The notes under the pieces were generated by a model. The model was not told the origin of the DNA, did no database searches, and saw only the letters and a list, made by a program, of their open reading frames with translations. Source: Pseudomonadales bacterium (GTDB taxonomy: Bacteria > Pseudomonadota > Gammaproteobacteria > Pseudomonadales > Azotimanducaceae). Taken from it: a stretch of DNA of 64,000 nt. Location of the stretch: the NCBI GenBank assembly GCA_007131295.1, contig SLQW01000053.1, positions 37,702 to 101,701 on the forward strand, in the 5' to 3' direction. Below are positions 21,147 to 29,341 of the stretch, piece after piece (within the stretch, counting starts at the first letter, position 1; every line of letters starts with the position of its first letter). Position numbers and translations under genes: made by a program.

Positions 21147-21553
21147 TCAGAGTTCGTGGTCTACGGGTTTGAACAGCCGCTGCTCGTCGGCGAGCCGAGC
21201 GGCAAGGCTCGGTCGAGCCAGGACACGTTGTTCGTAGGCCGCGAGCGCCGGCCAGCGGTCACCGTCGATGCGGGCACCGGTGTGCCGAAGGTTCAGGAAC
21301 TGGCAGCCGAGTGCGATGTCGGCAATGGAGAAGGCGCTGCCGACCGCATGCTCTCTTCCCTCGAGCTCTGATTCCAGGTAGTCGAACAGCGGCGGCAACT
21401 TCTCCCGCAACGTCGATCGTGCGGTGGCGACATCGGGCTCCTTGCCCATCAGGCCGGCGACGATCAGGGGCCGGAACATGCCCGATCCGATACCTGCACC
21501 TTGCGTACGAATGGCGACCCTTTGACGCCATAGATGATCAGTTCGGCGGTCAT
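21147..21553 (-). pseudogene. Glutathione S-transferase family pseudogene (internal deletion with frameshift)
   Basis: From an ATG at 21553 the minus strand reads 'MTAELIIYGVKGSPFVRKVQV', the first strand and helix of a GST thioredoxin domain, then hits TGA after 29 codons. In the next frame, starting within a few bases, the sequence continues as a normal GST C-terminal helical domain ('GMFRPLIVAGLMGKE', 'LFDYLESELEGREHAVG', 'FSIADIALGCQFLNL') to a stop at 21147. The rest of the N-terminal domain, roughly 100 residues, is missing. The join is near 21480-21500, around GTGCAGGTATCGGATCGG. I read this as a deletion that fused two ends out of frame. It lies next to tRNA-Ser at the edge of the catabolic region. 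Confidence 0.8.
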
Positions 21554-21597
21554 GTGCTGTTCCTATGTGAAGGGATGGGTAAAGAATATTTGTGCGC

Positions 21598-22731
21598 TCA
21601 GGGCCTGAGTCCCCGCTCTGCGAGCCAGACCGTGATCCGCTCCGCGACCTCTGAGCGGATGTGTTCTGGTTCCAGCAGGTAATGATCGCCGGGCAGAAGC
21701 ACGAGTTCCTTGTCGCCGCTGGCCAGCGCCGCGTGGATGCTGCGCGCATCGCTTGGAAAGACCCCGGTATCAGCAAGGCTCTGGATGACCAGTGCGGGTG
21801 TCGTGATCCTGCCGAGATGGGGGGCGCCACGACACTGGGAGTCGCGCAGGCTCCACATGGATAGCCAGGTCCGCAGTGTGTTCGTGAGTCCGATCCCGCG
21901 TGGGCTGTAGTTGGCACGCATCGGGTCGCCGGCATAACAGACACCCACAGGTCGATCCGAAGGGTCGAGTGAGCCGTCGAGCAATCGCGGGTCCGCCCAG
22001 GTGCGGAACAGCAGGAAGGCGCGATCGCGGGCGCCGTGTTCAGCGAGCCGGGCGAGCTCCGCGTGAACCCAGTCGGTGATGCGATCATTGCGGGCAGCCT
22101 GCGCTTTTCGGTAGCGGGACAGGAAGGCTTCGTCGTACGGAGGACCGTTGGCCGCGTCGTACATGTCGAGCGTCGGGTCCACCGAAAGCGGATCAGCTTC
22201 GTCAGTGACAGCGGGATCCATCCACGCCGTCAGGACCTCGGGTCTGCCCGCATGGGCGTTCAAGGACACGTAGGCATCGCAGGCAGGCAGCTTTTCGACC
22301 GCGGCGGGCAGGGCCATGCCTGGGGAAGGGCGGATGTGTGGATCTACAGCCTGGGACTGATAGGCGGCCATGAGCGAGCCACCGCCGGAGTTGCCGAGCA
22401 GGACCACGTACTCGACCCCGGCGGACTCGCGCAGCCAGCGCACGCCTGCGCCGATGTCGATCAGCGCGTGCTCGAGCAGGAAAAACGCCTCGTTGCCGCG
22501 GAAGCGCGTGTTCCAGCCAAGAAAGCCGAAGCCGCGCTCAGCAAGGTGGCTCGCCAGGTAGTGCTCGCTGAAGTCGACGTTGTAGTGGCTGGCGATGAAC
22601 GCCACGCGTGGACGCGCGCCTGCGCGGACATGGTAGAGGCCCTGGCAGGGATGAAAGCCGGCTCCGTTACGCCCGGCAGTGGGCGACTCCAGCGCGACGA
22701 AGGAACGGTCTACATTGGTCAGGTCTGGCAT
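21598..22731 (-). CDS. Alpha/beta hydrolase
   Basis: A 377-aa alpha/beta-fold hydrolase. The nucleophile elbow is 'LLGNSGGGSL' (Ser) near residue 120, a likely catalytic Asp is in 'QSLADTGVFPSDA', and the His is in 'LLPGDHYLLEP' near the C-terminus. No signal peptide is seen, so it is cytoplasmic. The ATG at 22731 has an AGGGGG ribosome site; upstream in-frame ATGs lack one. It is divergent from the carboxymuconolactone-decarboxylase-like gene, sharing an operator-bearing intergenic region (22732-22865). In this context it may cleave an ester or lactone, for example a BVMO product; this is inference. Confidence 0.85.
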   Translation of the reverse strand: MPDLTNVDRSFVALESPTAGRNGAGFHPCQGLYHVRAGARPRVAFIASHYNVDFSEHYLASHLAERGFGFLGWNTRFRGNEAFFLLEHALIDIGAGVRWLRESAGVEYVVLLGNSGGGSLMAAYQSQAVDPHIRPSPGMALPAAVEKLPACDAYVSLNAHAGRPEVLTAWMDPAVTDEADPLSVDPTLDMYDAANGPPYDEAFLSRYRKAQAARNDRITDWVHAELARLAEHGARDRAFLLFRTWADPRLLDGSLDPSDRPVGVCYAGDPMRANYSPRGIGLTNTLRTWLSMWSLRDSQCRGAPHLGRITTPALVIQSLADTGVFPSDARSIHAALASGDKELVLLPGDHYLLEPEHIRSEVAERITVWLAERGLRP

Positions 22732-22825
22732 TGCATCCCCCTGCGAAGAGTGTGCGGGTAGCGACCTTGCAAGGGCAAGGTCCACGAGCAGGACTTGCTG
22801 CGTCGGTTCGATCAGGTATCGTCTA

Positions 22826-22845
22826 CTCAAGCACGAATGAATGTG
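22826..22845. promoter_or_regulatory. Catabolic-region operator motif, copy 1
   Basis: CTCAAGCA-CGAA-TGAATGTG. It has the invariant CA-NG-NN-TG core, and the right half matches TGAATGTA in 7 of 8 positions. It lies 20 bp before the ATG at 22866 and about 95 bp upstream of the divergent hydrolase. Confidence 0.55.
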
Positions 22846-22865
22846 AACGCTGGGGAGCGCACCTC

Positions 22866-23456
22866 ATGACTCGAATTCGCAAACTGGAACCGGAGCAGTG
22901 GGACCCGGAGCTTCGGGAGATGACCCGGGCCGATACGGCAACGCCGCTGGAGCAGGGGCTCATGCGCATGGTCGCGCACTGTCCCGAACTTGGTAAGGGG
23001 CTCGCGCGTTTCGGCGGTGCGCTGAAGATGAGTCGCACGCTGCCCGAGCGCCTGGTGGAACTGGTACGCCTGCGGGTGGCGTTCCACAATCAGTGCCGGA
23101 GCTGCATGGCCATACGCTATACGGACGCGCTTGCAGACGGCCTGACCGAGGATCTCGTGTGCTCCCTGGAGAACCCACCCGAGGCCCAGGACCTGACCGA
23201 GCCCGAGAAGGCTGCCATCGCCTACGGCGAAATGATGGCCACTAACCACCTTGCCATAGATGATGCGGTGTACGACGGCCTGAGAGAACACTTCAGCGAG
23301 GCGCAGGTCGTCGAGCTGGGAATGACGGTGGCGTTCTTCGTCGGCTTCGGGCGGCTTGCCGCAACCTGGCACATGGTGGAAGAGCTGCCGAAGAGCTACC
23401 AGGAGTCCCATGAGCCCATTGCACCATGGGAGGCGGAGTCGATCGTCGTGCGTTGA
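22866..23456 (+). CDS. Carboxymuconolactone decarboxylase (AhpD-like) family protein
   Basis: A 196-aa all-helical protein of the CMD/AhpD fold. The redox or structural pair is in 'FHNQCRSCMAIRY' (CxxC, with a downstream His in 'LAATWHMVEEL'). Members act as peroxidase partners or decarboxylases; the exact role here is unknown. The long open frame begins at 22608, but the ATG at 22866 follows the operator copy and matches the family N-terminus ('MTRIRKLEPEQWDPEL'). It is divergent from the alpha/beta hydrolase. Confidence 0.88.
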   Translation: MTRIRKLEPEQWDPELREMTRADTATPLEQGLMRMVAHCPELGKGLARFGGALKMSRTLPERLVELVRLRVAFHNQCRSCMAIRYTDALADGLTEDLVCSLENPPEAQDLTEPEKAAIAYGEMMATNHLAIDDAVYDGLREHFSEAQVVELGMTVAFFVGFGRLAATWHMVEELPKSYQESHEPIAPWEAESIVVR

Positions 23457-23541
23457 TGCCCTTACGACACCGTCTCGCCGCGCGGCTACCCAGCTCGCTT
23501 AAGGGCTGGGCGCGGTTCCGGCTGTGGGTTCCAGGCGGGGG

Positions 23542-24291
23542 CTATACGTTGCGATGGTCGCGAATCTTGTTGTCTTCGAGCTCTTCCTGCCAGCTGGCGT
23601 GGAACCAGTCCTTCAGCCACTGCAGCTGCGCCTCGATCCGCGCTTTCTTGTCATAAGTCAGCATGGTCTGGCTCATGCCCTCGAGGACGAACCGTAGCGT
23701 ATCGCGGTTGCGCTGGAACTTTTCGACGCTGGCCTCGTGGAAGTCGGGAAAGTTGTCCCTGGCCATGTCGCGGCGCAGGCGCTCGAAGTGCCCGGCGGCG
23801 GGGCGGATGATCTTGCGCAAGTCGGGATCGGTACGGGAGGCAGCAATGAGTTCCTGCCAGGCAACGAACAATTTGTCGTTCACGAAGCGCCACAGCGTGT
23901 CGACAGCGTAATCGATGTAGTCCGTACCCGGCGGTGCGTTGCGCGCAGCAGTCATGTACTGATCCAGCCACTTTTCGGTCAGATACTTCACCGACGCTTC
24001 GAGCGCATGCTGGGTCGTAGGGAAATAGTACTGTACGGCTCCGCGCGTAAACCCTGCCTTCTTGGCAATCTCCGTCGTGGTTGTCCGGACGTAGCCGATT
24101 TCCACGAAGCAGTCGATCGTAGCGTCGAGGATTTCCTGGCGCGTCGCCTGGCTGCGCTGCCAGCGCGGTTTGCGCTCGCGACTCTGCGCTTTGCTGGCTA
24201 CCTTGGACTCGGCCTTGGCGGCGCGCCGAGGCGCCTTGGTGTTTGACCGGGTGGCCTTTCCTTTTGCACTCGGTGCTCGTTTCGACGTCAC
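23542..24291 (-). CDS. TetR/AcrR-family transcriptional regulator with Lys/Ala-rich N-terminal tail
   Basis: A 249-aa repressor-type protein. The helix-turn-helix lies at residues ~48-95 ('TRQEILDATIDCFVEIGY', 'TTTEIAKKAGFTRGAVQYYF'), followed by a helical ligand domain. Unusually, about 43 residues rich in Lys, Arg, Ala and Ser precede the HTH; normal family members start 5-15 residues before it. It starts with GTG at 24291, behind GGAAGGAGC. It is the only DNA-binding regulator I can find between 21 and 61 kb, so it is the best candidate to read the repeated operator motif. No clear copy of that motif lies in its own promoter. Confidence 0.92.
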   Translation of the reverse strand: MTSKRAPSAKGKATRSNTKAPRRAAKAESKVASKAQSRERKPRWQRSQATRQEILDATIDCFVEIGYVRTTTTEIAKKAGFTRGAVQYYFPTTQHALEASVKYLTEKWLDQYMTAARNAPPGTDYIDYAVDTLWRFVNDKLFVAWQELIAASRTDPDLRKIIRPAAGHFERLRRDMARDNFPDFHEASVEKFQRNRDTLRFVLEGMSQTMLTYDKKARIEAQLQWLKDWFHASWQEELEDNKIRDHRNV

Positions 24292-24408
24292 GCTCGCTCC
24301 TTCCGCATGGGGCCCAAAGCCAACCTCTCAAATTTTACAGGTGGCCCTGTTGGCGGTCCATGCAGAAGCGCTCTCGAGGTTCGCGAGCGTGCGTCTGCTA
24401 CGAATCGC

Positions 24409-24807
24409 TCAACGCAAAGCGTGCCACCAGTCCTGCATCTGAACGCCATAAGCCTTGGCGTATTCGCGCATCAGGTCGGTCGCCTCGGCCGGCAGCTCCT
24501 GAGGCTCGGTAGGCGGTAAATCGCTGGCGCCCTGAACCGGGTCGAGCCACTCCAGGCGGATACTCTCGAGCAAAGCCGGAAAATCCGGAGCCTCGTGATG
24601 ATCGCTCGCCTGATGCTCCATGAAGCCGACGAAGTCGTCGAATGCGAGCAGGCAGTAGTAGGTACCGGGTGCTTCACCTCTCCAGTACTCGTACCTGCGG
24701 CATTTCTGCTCGATCCGGTGCGTGGCTTCATGCAGGGGACGGATGATGCGTTCGAATTCCTGTTCCTTGCCCTCGAAGATCTTGATGTGTGCCAGGATCG
24801 TCGCCAA
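24409..24807 (-). CDS. Antibiotic-biosynthesis-monooxygenase-like (ABM dimeric alpha-beta barrel) protein
   Basis: A 132-aa protein opening 'ATILAHIKIFEGKEQEFERI', the pattern of small ABM/quinol-monooxygenase-like ferredoxin-fold proteins, followed by 'YEYWRGEAPGTYYCLLAFDD' and 'FVGFMEHQASDHHEA'. Such proteins oxygenate or bind aromatic or polycyclic compounds without metal; the function here is unknown. I place the start at TTG 24807 because GGGAG stands 6 bases before it and the family homology starts there. The frame extends to another TTG at 24915. Two operator-like copies lie upstream in the 409-bp gap to the TonB receptor gene. Confidence 0.75.
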   Translation of the reverse strand: MATILAHIKIFEGKEQEFERIIRPLHEATHRIEQKCRRYEYWRGEAPGTYYCLLAFDDFVGFMEHQASDHHEAPDFPALLESIRLEWLDPVQGASDLPPTEPQELPAEATDLMREYAKAYGVQMQDWWHALR

Positions 24808-24939
24808 AGGATTCGCTCCCAAAGTGGATGGCCAGGTTGGATAGCCGCCGCGCTGCGTCGATGTGCTGGCCCGATGGGCGAGCGCAGTATCCGGAAGCGC
24901 ACCGGTATGCGTCAAGAAAAGCCTGATTTTTCAGACAAA

Positions 24940-24959
24940 AACAATCACGCCTGCTTTAT
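24940..24959. promoter_or_regulatory. Catabolic-region operator motif, copy 2
   Basis: AACAATCA-CGCC-TGCTTTAT. The left half is one base from TACAATCA, the same half-site as in the korA copy. It lies 133 bp upstream of the ABM-like gene start. The 24808-25216 gap holds this and copy 3; a weaker look-alike (TTCCATCA-CGTC-TGCTTGAC) is at 25028-25047. I see nothing else in the gap. Confidence 0.45.
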
Positions 24960-25077
24960 TGCGCGAGTCGTTGGATAGCCTTTGCCTTCCTTCGTGGCGC
25001 GGCGGTCAGGCGCCGTGTTCCACCCTTTTCCATCACGTCTGCTTGACAGCGGTCGCGCAACGCTTTATCAGGTTACC

Positions 25078-25097
25078 TTCATGCACGCTTGAATGTA
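25078..25097. promoter_or_regulatory. Catabolic-region operator motif, copy 3
   Basis: TTCATGCA-CGCT-TGAATGTA. The right half is the exact consensus and the two halves are 6/8 palindromic. It lies 120 bp before the TonB receptor start at 25217. Confidence 0.6.
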
Positions 25098-25216
25098 AAA
25101 CGCCTTCAGATTCCTGGATCAGAAGAACAGGGCGTGCAGGGTAGGCTGGAACCGGCGGCAGATCCGTGAAATCGGTTCGCGCTGGGGCCGCGATGATCAA
25201 GGGAGAGGGAGAAATC

Positions 25217-27856
25217 ATGAGCGTACGCGAAGCGCATGCCGGGCTGTTCAGGCGTGGGGTGCTGGCAGCAATGGTTGCAGCAGTCTCGGCGGGACCGACG
25301 GCTTTGGCCCAAACTGCAGAGGATGGAGAGAGCAGGCCATTGCGCCTGGCTATCGATGAAATCGTGGTTACCGGAACCATGCGAGACCAGGCGGCGCAGG
25401 ACGTTCCAATTGCAGTCACCGCGCTTTCCGAAGAACAGCTGCAGCGTACCTTTCGCAACGACATTCTCGCCGTCGCCGAGCTGTCGCCTGGCGTATCGAT
25501 GGGGCAGCTGCCGGGATTCAGGGCGATCGGCGGCGGTATCCGGGGCACGGGACAGAACTCGATCCTCGTGACGCAGGACTCCTCTGTCGTGGTCCTGGTA
25601 GACGACTTCGGTCTTTCCAACGTGCAGGCACAGTTCGTCGAGCTGTTCGATGTCGAGCAGGTCGAGATCTACCGGGGTCCGCAGGGCACCCTGTTCGGCA
25701 AGAGCGCAACGGGAGGCGCCATCGTCATCACGACGAAGCGCCCCGAGATGAACGAGCTCTATGCCGATTTCGAAACCCAGGTCGGCCGCTTCGTCGGTGG
25801 CAGCGTCGATTCCGACATTCTCAAGCTGCGTGCCGCCGTCAACGTCCCGCTCATCGAGGATCAGTTGGCGCTGCGCTTCACGGCCATTTACGACAGCGAC
25901 GATGGGTTCTACCGCAACAATAAAGATACGGCGACGTTTCCAGACTCGGTCCCGATCTACGATGGGCTCGCCGATGCGCTCGGTGTGGCGACCCGAGACC
26001 TGTTTCCGCCCGAACTCGATACCCGCACCCGTGGATCGCGGGAGAAGCTGAACGGCACGGATGTTCTCGCGGGAACCGTCAAGCTGCTGTGGCAACCGAG
26101 CGAGAACTACGAGGCCTACTTCAAGTACGAGCGGTTGCGGGATACCTCCGGCGCCATTCCCGGCGTTCACGAGACGCCTTCAGGCGAGGGCTTTCTGATG
26201 CCCCTGCTCGGATTCCCCGGAATCCAGGAAGCCGGTCAGTCAGACCCCTTCAGCACTGGAGCCACCAATCAGTGTCCCGGCGGCAATCCGAGGGGGCTGT
26301 GTCACAACGCGGGTCAGCGGGTCTCGGTGGACGGCTTCCATCTGCATCAGCGCATGGAAATCGATGACCTCACGGTACGACTGCTGGCCGGTTACCGCGA
26401 GCAGAAGGAGATCCTGCCGAATACCTACGTCGGTGAAGCCTTCACTTCGCTGTTCGACGCCTCGCGCAATACGGTGAAGGACAGTCTGCAGTTCGAGCTC
26501 AGAGTGAACTCGAACTTCGAGGGTCCGTTCAACTTCGTCGCGGGTGCCTCCTATATCGAGGAGGAGACCGACATGCTGGCCTATGCAACGGTCGGTCTGC
26601 TTAGTCTGGTAACTTTTCTGCCTTCAGAGGACCCGGACAACGCGAATCCGCTCATAGCTGACGGAACTTTGGACGCCCGTGGCTTCCTCAATCTGGATTT
26701 GGACTTCATCAACGATCCGGCGACGACGAACACCCGGCAGGACCGAGAGACCTGGGCAGTCTACTTCGATGGTGGCTACGAGTTGACAGAAGACCTCACG
26801 CTCTCCGCCGGCATTCGTTACACGAAGGACAAGAAAACCTTCTTCCGTCGCGCCAACGCCGGGGGACCCTGCACCGCGCTGACACCGGAGAAGGATCAGG
26901 TTTTCGTCGACGGTGCCTGCGTGGACGCGCGTTCCAACGCGGTTTCTCGGGGTGGAGCCGACTTCACCATGGCGGATGTGCGCGCCTTCAGGATCCCCGA
27001 TGGGTTGACGTTCGGGATCGATGGCCAGTTCCAGGAGAGCTGGGATGAGATCACTTTCCGGACGGTGCTCGACTACCGGATCGACGCTGATGTGATGACC
27101 TACTTGAGCTATTCGACAGGCTTCATTTCCGGTGGCTTTACGGAGACCTGCTCCAGTATGTTCACCTGTCAGCCGTTCGATTCGGAGACCAACTGGAATG
27201 TGGAACTCGGCTTGAAGGGTCAGTTTCTCGACAACACGCTGCAGACCAACGCGGCCGTGTTCTATACCCGCTACGAAGACCTGATCCGTTCCCAGGTGCT
27301 GCCGTTCACCGATGAGTTCGGACGCACGACCCAGGAGACCATCAACGTCAATGCCGGTGAGTCCGAAGCTTACGGGTTCGAGTTCGAGGCACTCTGGCTG
27401 CCGACCGACAACGTGACGCTGGACTTTGCTCTTGCCTGGCTGAAGCACAAGTACAGGGAGTTCGACCTGGACCTCACTGGTGACGGCGCCACCGAGGACT
27501 TCTCGAATCTGGATGTACCCTACTCGCCGGAGTGGAAGGTCGTAGCTGGTATTACCTACGACCAGCTACTCGGTGCCGGGCGCGGCTCGATCACCTACAA
27601 CACCAGTCTCAACTACGAGTCCTCCGCCCAGACCTCCGTCTTCGAACCGACCTTCTCGAAGATGGAGTCCCGCGTGCTGTGGGATGCCAACGTCACCTGG
27701 CGTGATGCCAACGAGCGCTATCGGGTCACGCTGTGGGGCAAGAACCTGCTCGATGAGACGCATCGGATCGGTGCCAATTCAGTTGCCGGTCTCTGGAACT
27801 TCACCATGTATGGGCGGCCACGTTCCGTCGGCATGGAATTCGCGGTGCGGTTCTGA
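25217..27856 (+). CDS. TonB-dependent outer-membrane receptor
   Basis: An 879-aa outer-membrane beta-barrel importer driven by TonB. It has a signal peptide (Arg pair, then 'GVLAAMVAAVSAGPTALAQ'), a TonB box-like 'DEIVVTGTMR' near residue 55, a plug domain ('PIAVTALSEEQLQ', 'EIYRGPQGTLFGKSATGGAI') and a barrel ending in 'MEFAVRF' with the required C-terminal Phe. The ATG at 25217 follows GGGAGAGGGAG; earlier in-frame ATGs at 25166 and 25193 would add residues before the signal peptide. In this setting it likely imports the hydrophobic growth substrate rather than a siderophore; this is inference from neighbours and the shared operator. Confidence 0.95.
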   Translation: MSVREAHAGLFRRGVLAAMVAAVSAGPTALAQTAEDGESRPLRLAIDEIVVTGTMRDQAAQDVPIAVTALSEEQLQRTFRNDILAVAELSPGVSMGQLPGFRAIGGGIRGTGQNSILVTQDSSVVVLVDDFGLSNVQAQFVELFDVEQVEIYRGPQGTLFGKSATGGAIVITTKRPEMNELYADFETQVGRFVGGSVDSDILKLRAAVNVPLIEDQLALRFTAIYDSDDGFYRNNKDTATFPDSVPIYDGLADALGVATRDLFPPELDTRTRGSREKLNGTDVLAGTVKLLWQPSENYEAYFKYERLRDTSGAIPGVHETPSGEGFLMPLLGFPGIQEAGQSDPFSTGATNQCPGGNPRGLCHNAGQRVSVDGFHLHQRMEIDDLTVRLLAGYREQKEILPNTYVGEAFTSLFDASRNTVKDSLQFELRVNSNFEGPFNFVAGASYIEEETDMLAYATVGLLSLVTFLPSEDPDNANPLIADGTLDARGFLNLDLDFINDPATTNTRQDRETWAVYFDGGYELTEDLTLSAGIRYTKDKKTFFRRANAGGPCTALTPEKDQVFVDGACVDARSNAVSRGGADFTMADVRAFRIPDGLTFGIDGQFQESWDEITFRTVLDYRIDADVMTYLSYSTGFISGGFTETCSSMFTCQPFDSETNWNVELGLKGQFLDNTLQTNAAVFYTRYEDLIRSQVLPFTDEFGRTTQETINVNAGESEAYGFEFEALWLPTDNVTLDFALAWLKHKYREFDLDLTGDGATEDFSNLDVPYSPEWKVVAGITYDQLLGAGRGSITYNTSLNYESSAQTSVFEPTFSKMESRVLWDANVTWRDANERYRVTLWGKNLLDETHRIGANSVAGLWNFTMYGRPRSVGMEFAVRF

Positions 27857-27891
27857 AAACACCTCTCGATTGGCTCTCCCCTGGAGCCTTT

Positions 27892-27927
27892 GGGCGGGTG
27901 CTCGCAAGAGCGCCCGCCCTTTTCTTT
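27892..27927. terminator. Rho-independent terminator after the TonB receptor
   Basis: A 12-bp GC-rich stem, GGGCGGGTGCTC / GAGCGCCCGCCC with one T-G wobble and a GCAA loop, is followed by TTTTCTTT. It ends the plus-strand receptor transcript 35 bp past its stop. The convergent P450 operon ends at 27947. Confidence 0.85.
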
Positions 27928-27946
27928 CCGGGCTTGTCAGAAAGAC

Positions 27947-29341
27947 TCAGCTGTCCCAAACAGCGGGCAGGCGCCAACAGGCATGCATGCTGCCGATGCG
28001 CAGCGAGCGGAGCAGAGGTTCCGCGCCCGGGCCGAGACGCAGGTTGGGTAGATTCTTGAGAAGAACCTTGGATGCGGTCACGGCCGTATCGCGTACGATG
28101 GCGTAACGGGAACGCGGCCGGTCCTCTGGAACTGCCGGGTGTTTCGTCGGAGGGCCGAGCGCGAAGGTGAGCCCGGTCGGGAGACCATCCGCTCGGTACT
28201 GACCCCTCGGCTCTCTGCGGCAGAGATCCTTGCGCGTCACGTCGAAGGTGTCCGGATCATGGAACACGCGTGGATCCCGGTTCGCAGCTCCTGCCGAGCA
28301 GATGAGCAGCGCACCCTCCGGCAGCAGGAGCCCGAAACGCTCCACCTCGTGCCTGGCAAAGCGCTTGGCTTCGAGTACGGGTGTGGTGTGCCGAACGGTC
28401 TCCTGATAGGCGTATTTCACCAGCCTTTCGTCGTCGCGCAGCTTGCTCAATTCGCCGGGATGGGTAAGCAACAGGTACCACATGTTCGCAAGCGCGCCGT
28501 GCAGCGTCTCGTGGTCGCGCTCGAGCAGCGTGATCACGACGTCTTCAGCGGTCACCGGCTGCTCGAGTTCGAGCCCTGCCAGCGCCGAGATCAGGTCGTC
28601 CCCGGGCGTGTTACGCCGCTGTTCCAGTAGCGGGCGAAGATAGTCGGTGAGTTCCGCCATTGCCTGAAGCCCGCGCTCTTGCGCCTGCGGCGACCAGCCG
28701 TAGCCGTCCTGCATCTGCAGGTAGCGCTCGACGAAGAAGTCGAAGTCGCTGACCGGCAGATCGAGTTCTGCTGCTAGCAGTTCCAATGGGAAGCGGGCCG
28801 CAAATTCGACCGCAAGGTCCGCTTTTCCCCGACCCGAAAACTCATCGACGATACGCTCAGCAAGAGGGCGGGCATGCATGTCGAGGCGGTCGGCTTCGGC
28901 ATTCAGGACGGGCAGCTCGTCGCCCAGGTCACGGCCGTAGTTCTCGAGCCCGTAGAACCAGCGCTTCGGCCGGGTCTCGAAGTTGGCATCGTCGGTAAAC
29001 ACCGAGGTGACGTCGTCGTAACGTGTGATCCAGTAGGCATTGCCGACCCAGTCGCGATAGCAGGGATAGTTTTCCCGCAGAACGGTCAGCGTCGGATAGG
29101 GATCTTCGAGGAACGCCGCCTTGAGCATGGCGGTCGGATGGATCTTCTCTGTCGACTGGCCGACGCGCAGGCGCTGATGCACCTCGTAGGTCCGATAACC
29201 CGAGCCGGTCGTGCGGCTGCCGTCCCGTATCAGGATGGGCACGCCATTGCGGCCGTAGACGATCTTGTTCTCCGGGCTATCGGTTGCCTGTCGGGCAAGC
29301 GTCGACGCGGATTTGCTGGCCTCTTGTTGGCCTGAGGTCAT
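27947..29341 (-). CDS. Cytochrome P450-fold protein lacking the heme-ligand cysteine
   Basis: A 464-aa P450 homologue. The K-helix ExxR is intact ('YQETVRHTTP'), the meander and 'NRDPRVFHDPDTFDVTR' are normal, and the C-terminal 'NLPNLRLGPGAEPLLRSLR' is well conserved. The heme-binding loop, however, reads 'FALGPPTKHPAVPEDRPRSR' (residues 393-412) where F-x-x-G-x-H-x-C-x-G is expected: there is no cysteine. The I-helix motif is 'RDHET' instead of AGxxT-type AG-x-E-T. The frame is uninterrupted and the sequence beyond the loop still aligns, so this is not a frameshift. The ATG at 29341 overlaps the stop of the intact P450 upstream (ATGA), so the two are made together. It may be a non-heme partner or a binding protein; oxygenase activity of the normal kind is unlikely. 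Confidence 0.9.
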   Translation of the reverse strand: MTSGQQEASKSASTLARQATDSPENKIVYGRNGVPILIRDGSRTTGSGYRTYEVHQRLRVGQSTEKIHPTAMLKAAFLEDPYPTLTVLRENYPCYRDWVGNAYWITRYDDVTSVFTDDANFETRPKRWFYGLENYGRDLGDELPVLNAEADRLDMHARPLAERIVDEFSGRGKADLAVEFAARFPLELLAAELDLPVSDFDFFVERYLQMQDGYGWSPQAQERGLQAMAELTDYLRPLLEQRRNTPGDDLISALAGLELEQPVTAEDVVITLLERDHETLHGALANMWYLLLTHPGELSKLRDDERLVKYAYQETVRHTTPVLEAKRFARHEVERFGLLLPEGALLICSAGAANRDPRVFHDPDTFDVTRKDLCRREPRGQYRADGLPTGLTFALGPPTKHPAVPEDRPRSRYAIVRDTAVTASKVLLKNLPNLRLGPGAEPLLRSLRIGSMHACWRLPAVWDS

